In this document: positions 35,886 to 44,752 of the stretch, one piece after another
How positions within the stretch are numbered: the first letter of the stretch is position 1
How the letters are laid out: each line of letters opens with the position of its first letter
DNA from: Pseudarthrobacter equi
GTDB lineage: Bacteria; Actinomycetota; Actinomycetes; Actinomycetales; Micrococcaceae
DNA length: 64,000 bases
Assembly: GCF_900105535.1 (NCBI RefSeq)
Contig: NZ_LT629779.1
Span: forward strand, 4,216,001 to 4,280,000
Reading direction: 5' to 3'
The notes under the pieces: model-generated
Told to the model about the DNA's origin: nothing
The model's database searches: none
The model's input: the letters and a program-made list of their open reading frames with translations, nothing else
Made by a program: the position numbers and the translations under genes

Positions 35886-37469
35886 TCAGGCTGTGCGGGC
35901 CGCCCGCACCAGCTCGGCACACCGTTCGCCGATCATCATCGTGGTGATGTTCGGGTTGACGGTGGTCAGCTCCGGCATGACGGACGCGTCGGCCACCCGC
36001 AGGCCGGTGACGCCCTTGACCCGGAGTTCGGGATCCAGGGGTGACATGGCGTCGTCGGGCGCTCCCATCCGCACAGAACCCGCCGGGTGGTACACCGTGT
36101 TGTGGGTCTGGCGGATGTATTCGGTGATCTCTTCATCGCTTTGGATGTCGGCGCCGGGGTACAGCTCGGTTCCCACCCACTCGGACAGCGCCGGCTGGGC
36201 GGCGATCTCCCGGGCTTTCCGGATGCCGGCCACCATCACGCGCATGTCGTGGCCCTCGGGATCGGTGAAGTAGCGGGGGTCCACCTTGGGCTTGTCCCGG
36301 AAGTCCTTGCTGCGCAGTTTCACGGTCCCGCGGCTGCGCGCGTGCGTGACGTTGGGCGTGAGGCAGAAGCCGTTCTCCGTAGTGGGGAAGCCCTGGCGCA
36401 GGGTGTGCATGTCGAACGGCACGGACCCGTAATGGAACATCAGGTCCGGGCGGTCCAGGCCGTCTTCGGTGGTGGTGAAGATGCCGGCCTCCCACCACTG
36501 GGTGGACGTCTGCGTCATGGGCTGCTTGGCTTCCCACTGGATGACGCCCTCGGGGTGGTCCTGCAGGTGCTCGCCCACGCCGGGTGAATCCACCCGGACG
36601 GGGATGCCGAACTCCTCAAGCTGGGCCGCCGGGCCGATGCCGGAGAGCATCAGCAGTTTGGGCGAATCGATGGCACCGGTGGACACCACCACTTCGGCGC
36701 GGGCGGTGAGCTGGTGCGTTTTGGCGAAGGCGTTGTCCACCACTGCCACGCCGGTGCAGCGGTTGGCGTCGTCGAACGTGAGCTCCTTGGCGCGCAGGCC
36801 GGTCAGGAGGGTGAAGTTCTTCCGGTCCATGATGGGGTGGATGTAGGAAACCGAGCTCGAGGACCGGGTGCCGTCGGCGCGGCGGTTGATCTGGAAGAAG
36901 CCGGCACCGTTGATGACCGTGTCTCCGGTGTTGAAGTGCGCCTTCGGGATTCCGGCCTGTTCGCAGGCTTCCAGCATGGCCCGGCCCGTGGGGTCCGACG
37001 CCGGGACGTTCATCAGGTGCACCGGTCCGGAGTCGCCGTGGTGCGGTGCGTCCGGGCCGGCGTCCTGGTTGGTTTCCAGCTGCTTATACAGGCGGTAGGC
37101 CAGGTCCGAGGTCCAGCCGGTGGCGCCGAACTTCTGCTCCCACTCATCAATGTCCTCGCGGGGCGCCCAGAAGGCGATGCAGGAGTTGTGGCTGGAGCAG
37201 CCGCCCATCACCTTGGCCCGTGCATGGCGCATGAAGGAGTTGCCGTTTTCCTGCTCTTCGATGGGGTAGTCCCAGTCGTAGCCGGATTCCAGCAGTTCCA
37301 TCCAGCGGTCCAGCTGCAGGATCTCGGGGAGGTCGCGGTCGTCCGGACCGGCTTCCACCAGGGCAACCTCCAGCGAGGGGTCTTCGCTGAGGCGGGACGC
37401 CACTGCCGCCCCGGCCGAGCCGCCGCCGATCACGATGTAGTCGAAGTCTGTCTTTGCTGCTGCGCTCAT
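35886..37469 (-). CDS. codA: Choline oxidase
   Basis: A 527-residue GMC flavoprotein that oxidises choline to glycine betaine in two steps using O2. The sequence is very close to A. globiformis choline oxidase and keeps its key residues with a constant offset of five: H94 (covalent FAD, H99), S96 (S101), H461 (H466) and N505 (N510). The N-terminal FAD motif is GGGSAGAAV. Many databases would label it choline dehydrogenase BetA, but these matches favour the oxidase. It is the last gene of a minus-strand operon with betT and betB, starting 2 nt after the betB stop. Its betaine product can feed the methyl-oxidation island at 1-16 kb. Confidence 0.9.
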   Translation of the reverse strand: MSAAAKTDFDYIVIGGGSAGAAVASRLSEDPSLEVALVEAGPDDRDLPEILQLDRWMELLESGYDWDYPIEEQENGNSFMRHARAKVMGGCSSHNSCIAFWAPREDIDEWEQKFGATGWTSDLAYRLYKQLETNQDAGPDAPHHGDSGPVHLMNVPASDPTGRAMLEACEQAGIPKAHFNTGDTVINGAGFFQINRRADGTRSSSSVSYIHPIMDRKNFTLLTGLRAKELTFDDANRCTGVAVVDNAFAKTHQLTARAEVVVSTGAIDSPKLLMLSGIGPAAQLEEFGIPVRVDSPGVGEHLQDHPEGVIQWEAKQPMTQTSTQWWEAGIFTTTEDGLDRPDLMFHYGSVPFDMHTLRQGFPTTENGFCLTPNVTHARSRGTVKLRSKDFRDKPKVDPRYFTDPEGHDMRVMVAGIRKAREIAAQPALSEWVGTELYPGADIQSDEEITEYIRQTHNTVYHPAGSVRMGAPDDAMSPLDPELRVKGVTGLRVADASVMPELTTVNPNITTMMIGERCAELVRAARTA

Positions 37470-37471
37470 GG

Positions 37472-38971
37472 TCAGTTCCCCTCTGCAGTTGCGGCGGCGT
37501 GGTCAGCGAACCAGCCGGTGACCTGCGGATCGATGTTCTGGTAGACGTGCTTGGCTTCCTGGTACTCGGCCAGGCCGGTGGGGCCCAGTTCACGGCCGAC
37601 GCCCGACTGCCCGAAGCCGCCCCATTCCGCCTGCGGCAGGTAGGGGTGGAAATCGTTGATCCAGATGGTGCCGTGGCGCAGGGCCCGGGCCACCCGCTGG
37701 GATTTGCCGGCGTCCTGTGACCAGACGGCCCCGGCGAGGCCGTAGTGGGTGTCGTTGCCGAGCTTCACGGCCTCGGCCTCGCTGGTGAAGGTTTCCACCG
37801 TCACCACGGGCCCGAACGCCTCGTCCACCAGCACGGACATTCCGCTGGTGACCTGGTCCAGGACGGTGGGCAGGTAGTAGAAGCCCTTTTCCAGGTCCCC
37901 AGTTCCCCAGGCGCCGCCGCAGCGCAGGCGGGCACCCTCGGCAACGCCCTTGTCCACGTAGGCGGTGACCTTGTCGCGGTGGGCTGCGGAAATCAGCGGG
38001 CCGGTCTCGGCGTCGGGGTCGAACGGGCCGCCCAGCCGGATCTGGCCTGCACGGCGCACCAGCTCATCGACGAACTTCTCCGCAATGGATTCCTCCACGA
38101 TCAGGCGGGCACCTGCGGAGCAGACCTGGCCGGAGTGGACGAACGCCGCGTTGAGGGCGTTGTCCAGGGCGGCGTCGAAATCAGCGTCGGCGAAGACGAT
38201 GTTGGGGTTCTTGCCGCCCAGTTCCAAGGCAACCTTCTTGACCGAGGCGGCCGCCGAGGCAGCAATCACCTTGCCGGTTTCCAGTCCGCCGGTGAAGGAG
38301 ACCAGGTCCACGTCGGGGTGGCTGGACAGTACGGCGCCCACGGTCTTGCCGTCGCCCAGGACCAGGTTCGCGACGCCGTCGGGCAGTCCCAGCTCCTGGA
38401 GGACGTCCATCATCAGAATGGAGGTGTGCGGGGTCAGCTCGCTGGGCTTGAGGACGAAGCTGCAGCCGGCCGCCAGCGCCGGGGCGATCTTCCAGGCCGC
38501 CTGCAGCAGCGGGTAGTTCCACGGCGCGATCAGGGAGCAGACACCCACGGGCTCGTACTCGATGCGGCTGACCACCATGGGGCTGCCGGCATCCACCAGG
38601 CGGCCGGATTCCTGCCCGGCCAGCTTGCCGAAGTATTCGAAGCAGTTGGCGATGTCGTCAATGTCGATCTCGCTTTCCACCAGGCGCTTGCCCGTGTCCA
38701 GCGTTTCGGCGCGGGCAAAGTCATTCTTGCGGTCGCGCAGCCGGTCGGCCACCTTGAGCAGGAACGAGCCGCGCTCCAGCGGAGACTTCCCGGACCACTC
38801 GCCGGCGTCGAAGGCAGCACGTGCAGCCAGCACCGCGCGGGCGGCGTCGTCAGCCGTCCCCTCCGCGACGGTGCCCACCAGCTCGCCGTCCGCCGGGCAG
38901 TGAATGTCCCGCGTGCCGCCGTCGGACGCTCCGGTCCAAGTGCCGCCGATGAATAGCGTTGAGGCGCTCAT
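37472..38971 (-). CDS. betB: Betaine-aldehyde dehydrogenase
   Basis: A 499-residue aldehyde dehydrogenase that oxidises betaine aldehyde to glycine betaine with NAD(P). The family marks are the catalytic Glu in LELGGKNP and the catalytic Cys in SGQVCSAGAR, and the NAD site near FTGGLETGK. ATG 38971 has AGGAGG about 7 nt upstream; the longer frame to 39007 overlaps betT unnecessarily. It overlaps betT by ATGA. It may collect betaine aldehyde that leaves choline oxidase before the second oxidation. Confidence 0.92.
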   Translation of the reverse strand: MSASTLFIGGTWTGASDGGTRDIHCPADGELVGTVAEGTADDAARAVLAARAAFDAGEWSGKSPLERGSFLLKVADRLRDRKNDFARAETLDTGKRLVESEIDIDDIANCFEYFGKLAGQESGRLVDAGSPMVVSRIEYEPVGVCSLIAPWNYPLLQAAWKIAPALAAGCSFVLKPSELTPHTSILMMDVLQELGLPDGVANLVLGDGKTVGAVLSSHPDVDLVSFTGGLETGKVIAASAAASVKKVALELGGKNPNIVFADADFDAALDNALNAAFVHSGQVCSAGARLIVEESIAEKFVDELVRRAGQIRLGGPFDPDAETGPLISAAHRDKVTAYVDKGVAEGARLRCGGAWGTGDLEKGFYYLPTVLDQVTSGMSVLVDEAFGPVVTVETFTSEAEAVKLGNDTHYGLAGAVWSQDAGKSQRVARALRHGTIWINDFHPYLPQAEWGGFGQSGVGRELGPTGLAEYQEAKHVYQNIDPQVTGWFADHAAATAEGN

Positions 38972-41142
38972 TTCGTTTCCTCCTGCATGTCGAAATCGGA
39001 TTCCCAATTGTCTTTAGCCACCTGGTCCTCGACCAGGACGGTGTTTCCGGGCGCTGCACGGTTCAGGTGCAGGAATTCAAGGTGCTGCTCGTAGTGGTCC
39101 AGGACATCGGTGATGACCTGTTCGCGTGTGTATCCCATGAGGTCGTAGCCGTGGCTGCCTTCCTGCGAGAACACTTCCATCCGGTAGTAGCGGTCCTCCG
39201 GATCGGCACGGCGGGTGGCGTAGCTGGGCGTCTCGTACTGGACCGGGTAGATCTGGTACTTGAACGCCCGCTCCTCCCCCATGGCCAGCTGCAGGTCGAT
39301 GCTCTGGATGCCGCAGGGCTCCACCGTGGCTACCGTCAGCGACGTCTCAGCGCCCTGGGATTTGAGCTCCGCCTCGACGTCCTTCAGCGCCGGAAGTGCC
39401 ACGGTTTCGGCAAACCGGGTTGTCTGTCTGCGGCCCGGGTAGCTCATGGCGCGGGTGAGCCGCTGCCGCCAGGTCCGTCCGCCGCGCTGGTCCAGGGACC
39501 TGCCCGTGATGATGCCGGGCAGGCTGGCGCGGTAGCTGTCGTTGAGTGAGTTCTCCACCCGCAGCGCCTTGTAGAGCCCCAGCATGATCAGCACCAGCAG
39601 CAGTGAGAGCGGCAGGCCCATGATGATGGTGGCGTTCTGCAGCGTGGGAACGCCGCCCACCGTCAGCATGGCAAGGGTCAGCAGGCCGGTAGCCACCGCC
39701 CAGAAGACGCGCATCCACTCGGGGCCGTCGGAATCGGCGTCCTTGAGGTGAGAGGTGAAGTTGGACATCACCAGGGCGCCGGAATCGGCCGAGGTCACGT
39801 AGAAGAGCAACCCTGTGAACGTGGCCACGGCGGCGGTGACGGGTACGGCGGGGAACTGTTCCAGCAGGCTGTAGAAGCCGCGTTCCGGGTGGCTCATGGC
39901 CGCCTCGCCGAACGCCGCGTTGCCGTTCATGATCAGGTCAAGGCTGGAGTTGCCGAAGATGGAGATCCACAGCACGATGAAGATGAAGGGCACGGTCATG
40001 GTGCCCAGGACGAACTGGCGGATGGTGCGGCCACGGGAAATGCGGGCCAGGAACAGTCCCACGAACGGGGCCCAGGCGATCCACCAGGCCCAGAAGAACA
40101 GGGTCCAGGCGTTCATCCAGTCCGTGGGCCGGTCATAGGCGAAGGTGTCCAGGGTCATGGCTGGGAACCGGCTCATGACGTCGCCGATGTTCTGGGCGAT
40201 CCCATCCAGCAGGAAGCTGGTTTTGCCGGTGACCAGGACGAAAAGCATCAGGGCGACGGCCAGGATCACGTTGAGTTCGGAGAGCCGCCGGATTCCCTTC
40301 TCGACGCCGGAAACCACGGACACGGTGGCCATCACCACGGACAGGACGATCAGGCCGATCTGCACGGCCAGGTTCTCGGGAATGCCGAACATAAAGTTCA
40401 GCCCGTAGTTGAGCTGGACGACGCCGATGCCCAGTGACGTGGCGATCCCGAAGATGGTGCCAAGGAGGGCCGCGATGTCCACCGCGTGCCCCACCGGCCC
40501 CTCGATCTTCTTGCCGAAGATCGGGTAAAGGGCGGAGCGGATGCTCAGCGGCAGGTTGTGCCGGTAGGAGAAGTAGCCCAGCGCGAGCCCCATGAGGGCG
40601 TACAGCGCCCAGCCGGTGATGCCGTAGTGGAACAGCGTCCACACCAGGGCCTGGCGGGCGGCCTCCGGGGTTCCGCCCTCGCCCTGCGGCGGGGCCAGGT
40701 ACTGGCTGACCGGTTCGGAGACGGAGAAAAACATCAGGTCGATGCCGATGCCGGCGGCAAACAGCATGGCCGCCCAGGTGAACATGCCGAACTGTGGTTT
40801 GGAGTGGTCCGGCCCGAGCTTCGTCTTTCCCACCCGTGACAGGGCGGCCACCAGGACGAAGATGACCACGGCGGTGACGATCATGAAGTAATACCAGCCC
40901 ATGTTTGTGGACACCCAGCCCACCATGGCCCCGATGACCGCCTCCGCGTTGTCCTTGGCCAGAATGGCCCACAGGGCAATCGCCACCACACCGGTGGCGG
41001 AGCCCAGGAAGACTGTCTTGTTGACCCGGGTTTTGGCTGCCGGGCCGGCGCTGTTGGTGGTGTCTCCGCCGTTCGCGGGTGGCTTTCGTTCTTCTTTCTC
41101 AGGACCCGTGGTGTCCACGGGCGGTACTGCATTCTGGCTCAT
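38968..41142 (-). CDS. betT: BCCT-family choline transporter
   Basis: A 724-residue betaine/choline/carnitine transporter with 12 predicted helices, including the family segment around WTLFFWAWWIAWAPFVGLFLARISRGRTIR. A long C-terminal cytoplasmic domain (about 550-724) with EDRYYRMEVFSQEGSHGYDLMGY is typical of BetT-type choline carriers and is linked to osmotic control in that family. The N-terminal 50 residues are hydrophilic. I chose ATG 41142. As the first gene of the operon with betB and codA it should supply choline to them. Confidence 0.9.
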   Translation of the reverse strand: MSQNAVPPVDTTGPEKEERKPPANGGDTTNSAGPAAKTRVNKTVFLGSATGVVAIALWAILAKDNAEAVIGAMVGWVSTNMGWYYFMIVTAVVIFVLVAALSRVGKTKLGPDHSKPQFGMFTWAAMLFAAGIGIDLMFFSVSEPVSQYLAPPQGEGGTPEAARQALVWTLFHYGITGWALYALMGLALGYFSYRHNLPLSIRSALYPIFGKKIEGPVGHAVDIAALLGTIFGIATSLGIGVVQLNYGLNFMFGIPENLAVQIGLIVLSVVMATVSVVSGVEKGIRRLSELNVILAVALMLFVLVTGKTSFLLDGIAQNIGDVMSRFPAMTLDTFAYDRPTDWMNAWTLFFWAWWIAWAPFVGLFLARISRGRTIRQFVLGTMTVPFIFIVLWISIFGNSSLDLIMNGNAAFGEAAMSHPERGFYSLLEQFPAVPVTAAVATFTGLLFYVTSADSGALVMSNFTSHLKDADSDGPEWMRVFWAVATGLLTLAMLTVGGVPTLQNATIIMGLPLSLLLVLIMLGLYKALRVENSLNDSYRASLPGIITGRSLDQRGGRTWRQRLTRAMSYPGRRQTTRFAETVALPALKDVEAELKSQGAETSLTVATVEPCGIQSIDLQLAMGEERAFKYQIYPVQYETPSYATRRADPEDRYYRMEVFSQEGSHGYDLMGYTREQVITDVLDHYEQHLEFLHLNRAAPGNTVLVEDQVAKDNWESDFDMQEETK

Positions 41143-41440
41143 CAGATCCCGTTCCAGTTTTGAGGCTGCGGTCCAGACGCCGGGCGTACGGTGCCGCTCA
41201 GGGCACACCGAATGAAGATCAGGCCGGGCGTCGCATTGAGTCTGGCTTGGCTTTCGACGCTATCAACCGGTCCACGGAAGGGCAGACTTTTATGAATCCG
41301 GTCACGGCCGCCCGTGATGCGGCCAACGGCAGAAATCACGCGGATGCGCCCGGGTTCGCGGGGGAAGAAACCGGTCCCGGTGCTGGTTGCAGCAGTAGGG
41401 TTGGCTGGACCGGCCTTACTCCCACAAGCCAAGGAGCACC
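41143..41440. other. Divergent intergenic region of the choline operon
   Basis: About 300 bp with no gene. It must contain the betT promoter (minus) and the start region of the monooxygenase-fold gene (plus). I could not assign a convincing -35/-10 pair, and I do not see the GATATATCAGT motif here. Confidence 0.4.
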
Positions 41441-41743
41441 ATGCCCGCCATTGTCCATTTTGAGGTTCGGATCGATCCTGCACGCCGGGATGAGGCCGCG
41501 AAGTATCTGGCCGAAACCCTCGCCGCCACCCGCGCCTGGCCCGGCAACCAGGGCATCGAGGCGCTGGTGGACGACGCCGATCCCTGCCACATCCTGGTGG
41601 TGGAAACTTGGGCCACAACGCAGGACCATGACGACTACGCGGCCTGGCGCACCACTCCGGAGGGCAAGAGCACCCTGGGCGAGATCCTGGCAGCACCCCC
41701 GTCCAAGCAGGTCTACTCGGAAACCCTGCCGCTGGGCCTGTAG
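41441..41743 (+). CDS. Antibiotic biosynthesis monooxygenase (ABM) fold protein
   Basis: A 100-residue dimeric alpha/beta-barrel type protein similar to putative quinol monooxygenases (YgiN group): VHFEVRIDPARRDE, TRAWPGNQGIEAL, LVVETWATTQDHDDYAAWR. The exact substrate is unknown. It has a clear AAGGAG ribosome site 5 nt before ATG. It is divergent from the choline operon, but a link is unproven. Confidence 0.8.
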   Translation: MPAIVHFEVRIDPARRDEAAKYLAETLAATRAWPGNQGIEALVDDADPCHILVVETWATTQDHDDYAAWRTTPEGKSTLGEILAAPPSKQVYSETLPLGL

Positions 41744-41803
41744 CGCCGGTATGGCGGCCCGGGTTCCGGAGCCCGGGCGCCCGGCGTCCCTAGACTGAAG
41801 CCT

Positions 41804-42454
41804 ATGGACTCACTTCTGTACGACCTGCCGGCACTGACCATCCGCAGTATCTCCGTCAGCGAGATGGACAACAACGTGTACCTGCTGACGGCGAAGGAGA
41901 GCGGCGCCCAACTGTTGATTGACGCCGCCGACGACCTCCCGGCCATCCGGCAGCTCATCGCGGACGGCGCCGCGGACACCAAGGCCGAGCCGCACTTGGC
42001 CCTCATCGCCACCACGCACCAGCACTGGGACCACGTACGGGCGCTGAAGGAACTCGTGGAGGCTACCGGGGTACGCACCGCCGCGGGAACGGACGACGCC
42101 GAGGCGCTGCCCGTTCCGGTGGACGTCCGGCTCAGCCACGGCGACGTGGGCACCTTCGACGGCTTCAATGTGACGGCGGTGCACCTGCGCGGCCACACAC
42201 CGGGCTCAATCGCGTTTGTGTACGAGGACCCTGAAGGGCCGGCGCACATCTTCTCCGGCGACTCCCTGTTCCCGGGCGGCGTGGGCAACACCCAGAAGGA
42301 CCCGGAACGGTTCGCCCAACTCCTGGACGACGTCTCGGAGCGGCTGTTCAACGCCTACCCGGACACCGCCGTCGTCCATCCCGGCCATGGCAAGCCCACC
42401 ACCCTGGGCGCCGAACGGCCGCACCTGGAGGAATGGCGCGCCCGCGGCTGGTAG
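41804..42454 (+). CDS. Metallo-beta-lactamase-fold hydrolase
   Basis: A 216-residue hydrolase with the metal motif THQHWDH (HxHxDH), a further His in LRGHTPGSI, GDSLFPGG and VHPGHG, which is the glyoxalase II-like set. The substrate is unknown. TAGACT at 41791-41796 ends 7 nt before ATG, so the transcript is probably leaderless. Confidence 0.82.
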   Translation: MDSLLYDLPALTIRSISVSEMDNNVYLLTAKESGAQLLIDAADDLPAIRQLIADGAADTKAEPHLALIATTHQHWDHVRALKELVEATGVRTAAGTDDAEALPVPVDVRLSHGDVGTFDGFNVTAVHLRGHTPGSIAFVYEDPEGPAHIFSGDSLFPGGVGNTQKDPERFAQLLDDVSERLFNAYPDTAVVHPGHGKPTTLGAERPHLEEWRARGW

Positions 42455-42458
42455 CCCT

Positions 42459-42520
42459 TAAAAACGAGTGCTCCGTAACTGCCCTTATGAAGCTTCAAAA
42501 GGACAGTTACGGAGCACTCG
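42459..42520 (-). terminator. Long hairpin terminator of the DEAD-box helicase gene
   Basis: A perfect 17-bp stem (CGAGTGCTCCGTAACTG, 42465-42481, with 42504-42520) continues after one mismatch with CCTT/AAGG, and the loop itself contains GAAGCTTC. On the minus strand it is followed by TTTTTA. It lies 19 nt beyond the helicase stop. Confidence 0.9.
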
Positions 42521-42539
42521 ATGAACTATCTAGCGGGGA

Positions 42540-44426
42540 TTAGCGTCCGCGGCGCTCGTTCGACGCGGGCGCGGAAGCGCGGCGGGGACCGCTGCGTGCC
42601 GGACGGCCGGAACCGTTACCCGAGCCAGCGCTGTAGGAACCGCCCGAGGTGCCGCCGGTGTTGGAGGACCAGACTGCCTTGGAACCGCCGCTGGCTGCTC
42701 CGGCGGAACGCTGGCCACGGCCACCGGACGCACCGGCTGCTGCACGCTGGCCGGTAGCCGGACGTCCGCTGCGCTGCCCGCCGCCCGAAGCGGGACGGCC
42801 GGAGCCGCCACGGGGTGCCTCGCTGCGGGTAATGCGTGAATCGGTGCGGCCCTCCGAAGAGCGTCCGTCCGAACCGCGGCCGGCAGCTGCACGGCCGCCT
42901 GCTGCGGGGACGTCGTTGCGGTGGGTGCTGGCGGTGCCACGGCCGCGGGCATTGCGCCGGGCAGCTGCTGCCGCCACGGAGCGGTCCTCGTTCTGCTCCC
43001 GCACGGCGTCGACCGCGGCGCGGGCCTCGGTGCGGCCTTCGAAGGCAGCAGCGCGGCGCTGGGCGCGGGGAACGTCGGTACGGGTGGGCTCGGCGGAGAC
43101 CTTGCCCCTGCCGCCACGGCCGCCGCGGCCACCGGCCGACGGGGACGCCTGGCGGCGGGCGCGCTTGCGCTCGGCGTTGGCACCGGTGGAGGTGCCGCCG
43201 CCCTGCTGCGCAGCCTTCTTGGCCAGCAGCGCAGCGCGGGTCCGCGGATCGATCTTGTCAGCCATTTCGCCCACCAGGTCGGCGACCAGCGGGGAGTTTG
43301 CGGTGACGCGCTCGAAGCTGACCTCAACACCGGCGGCCTTCATCAGCTTCTTCACGTCGGACTGCTGCTCCGGCAGGGTCAGCGTGACCACGGTGCCGTC
43401 GGAACCGGCGCGGGCGGTACGGCCCGAGCGGTGCAGGTACGCCTTGTGCTCGGTGGGCGGGTCCACGTGGATAACCAGTTCGACGTCGTCCACGTGCACA
43501 CCGCGGGCGGCGACGTCGGTGGCCACCAGGACGCGGACGTCACCGTTGGAGAACTCGGCCAGGTTGCGGTCACGGGCGTTCTGCGAGAGGTTGCCGTGCA
43601 GGTCGACGGCGGGAATCCCGGCGTCGGTGAGGGTCTTGGCCAGCTTGCGGGCGTGGTGCTTGGTCCGCATGAAGAGGACGCGGCGGCCGGCGCCGGAGGC
43701 GAGCTCCACGATCAGCTGCTTCTTGACGGTCTGGTCGTTGACCACCAGCACGTGGTGTTCCATGGTGGTCACCGCTGCCTGCGGATCATCCACGGAGTGG
43801 GTCAGCGGGTTGGACAGGTAACGCTGGACGATCTTGTCCACGCCGTTGTCCAGGGTGGCCGAGAAGAGCAGGCGCTGGCCCTGGCTGGGGGTCATGTCCA
43901 TCAGCTTCTTGACCACGGGCAGGAAGCCGAGGTCCGCCATGTGGTCTGCCTCGTCGAGGACGGTGATTTCCACGGCTTCGAGGGTGAGGATGCGCTGGCG
44001 GATCAGGTCCTCCAGGCGGCCGGGGCAGGCGATGACGATGTCGACGCCGGCGCGCAGCGCCTTCTCTTGGCGGGCCTGGGAGATGCCGCCGTAGATCACG
44101 GTGGTGTTCAGGCCGGCGGCCTTGGCCAGCGGCTCGATGGTGGCGTTGATCTGGGTGGCCAGTTCACGCGTGGGTGCCAGCACCAGGCCCATGGGGCGGC
44201 CGGGCTTGCGGAAGTGCTTGGCTTCCCGCTCAGCGAGTCTTGCTACAAGCGGGATAGCGAAAGCGATGGTCTTACCGGAGCCGGTCCGGCCGCGGCCCAG
44301 GACGTCGCGTCCTGACAGCGTGTCCGGAAGGGTCTTGACCTGAATGGGGAACGGCTCAACAATTCCCTGCGCGGTAAGGGTGTCTGCAAGTGCCTTGGGA
44401 GTTCCGAGGGCAGCGAAAGTAGTCAT
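42540..44426 (-). CDS. DEAD-box ATP-dependent RNA helicase
   Basis: A 628-residue RNA helicase. The core (1-360) has the Q-motif region, Walker A GRTGSGKT, DEAD in VLDEADHMADLG, SAT in FSATLDNG, and the motif VI HRSGRTARAG. The C-terminal 200 residues are Arg/Gly/Ser-rich low complexity (RGGRGGRGK, GGSGRPASGGGQ), typical of RNA-binding tails in actinobacterial CsdA/RhlE-like helicases involved in ribosome assembly and cold response. A minus-strand terminator sits about 170 nt upstream in its leader, suggesting attenuation. Confidence 0.93.
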   Translation of the reverse strand: MTTFAALGTPKALADTLTAQGIVEPFPIQVKTLPDTLSGRDVLGRGRTGSGKTIAFAIPLVARLAEREAKHFRKPGRPMGLVLAPTRELATQINATIEPLAKAAGLNTTVIYGGISQARQEKALRAGVDIVIACPGRLEDLIRQRILTLEAVEITVLDEADHMADLGFLPVVKKLMDMTPSQGQRLLFSATLDNGVDKIVQRYLSNPLTHSVDDPQAAVTTMEHHVLVVNDQTVKKQLIVELASGAGRRVLFMRTKHHARKLAKTLTDAGIPAVDLHGNLSQNARDRNLAEFSNGDVRVLVATDVAARGVHVDDVELVIHVDPPTEHKAYLHRSGRTARAGSDGTVVTLTLPEQQSDVKKLMKAAGVEVSFERVTANSPLVADLVGEMADKIDPRTRAALLAKKAAQQGGGTSTGANAERKRARRQASPSAGGRGGRGGRGKVSAEPTRTDVPRAQRRAAAFEGRTEARAAVDAVREQNEDRSVAAAAARRNARGRGTASTHRNDVPAAGGRAAAGRGSDGRSSEGRTDSRITRSEAPRGGSGRPASGGGQRSGRPATGQRAAAGASGGRGQRSAGAASGGSKAVWSSNTGGTSGGSYSAGSGNGSGRPARSGPRRASAPASNERRGR

Positions 44427-44752
44427 GTATATATACGGTCTTTCAGGCGGTATCCAGGCGGATATCGGCCCCCGGCACCGGTTGGACCAGGGGTTCGCCG
44501 AAGAAAAGTCAGGTGATCAACCGTGCTGCTGCATAAAGGGGCAGCCAGCCGGGACCAAATGGAACGCGTTCATCGACGCAGGATGTGCCTCTCACATGAA
44601 AAAAGCCCTGTCCCTAAATGAAGGGTTACCAGGGCATCACTGCACATCAAGTTCCACTATCGTAGCATCCCTGCCCCATCGGCGTATAAGTGGCGGCCTC
44701 CGAGGCCAGTTCAGCCGTTGCCCTGCGGGGTGCCACAGGGCAGGGTTGAGGC
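44427..44752. other. Long leader of the DEAD-box helicase gene
   Basis: About 326 bp between divergent genes without a supported coding region. It contains the minus-strand intrinsic terminator at 44599-44635 and, near the helicase start, the AT-rich GTATATATAC. A transcript beginning upstream of 44640 would meet the terminator before reaching the helicase. Confidence 0.5.
44599..44635 (-). terminator. Intrinsic terminator inside the helicase 5' region (possible attenuator or sRNA end)
   Basis: On the minus strand GCCCTG...CAGGGC with an inner CCCT/AGGG stem is followed immediately by TTTTTT (44604-44599). No minus-strand gene lies upstream, because the neighbour is divergent. The terminated transcript must therefore start in the 100-120 bp before it. 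Confidence 0.7.

Noticed and set aside
35886..37469. Annotation as choline dehydrogenase (betA)
   Set aside because: All four diagnostic choline oxidase residues are present with a constant offset and overall similarity to the A. globiformis oxidase is very high, so oxidase is preferred.
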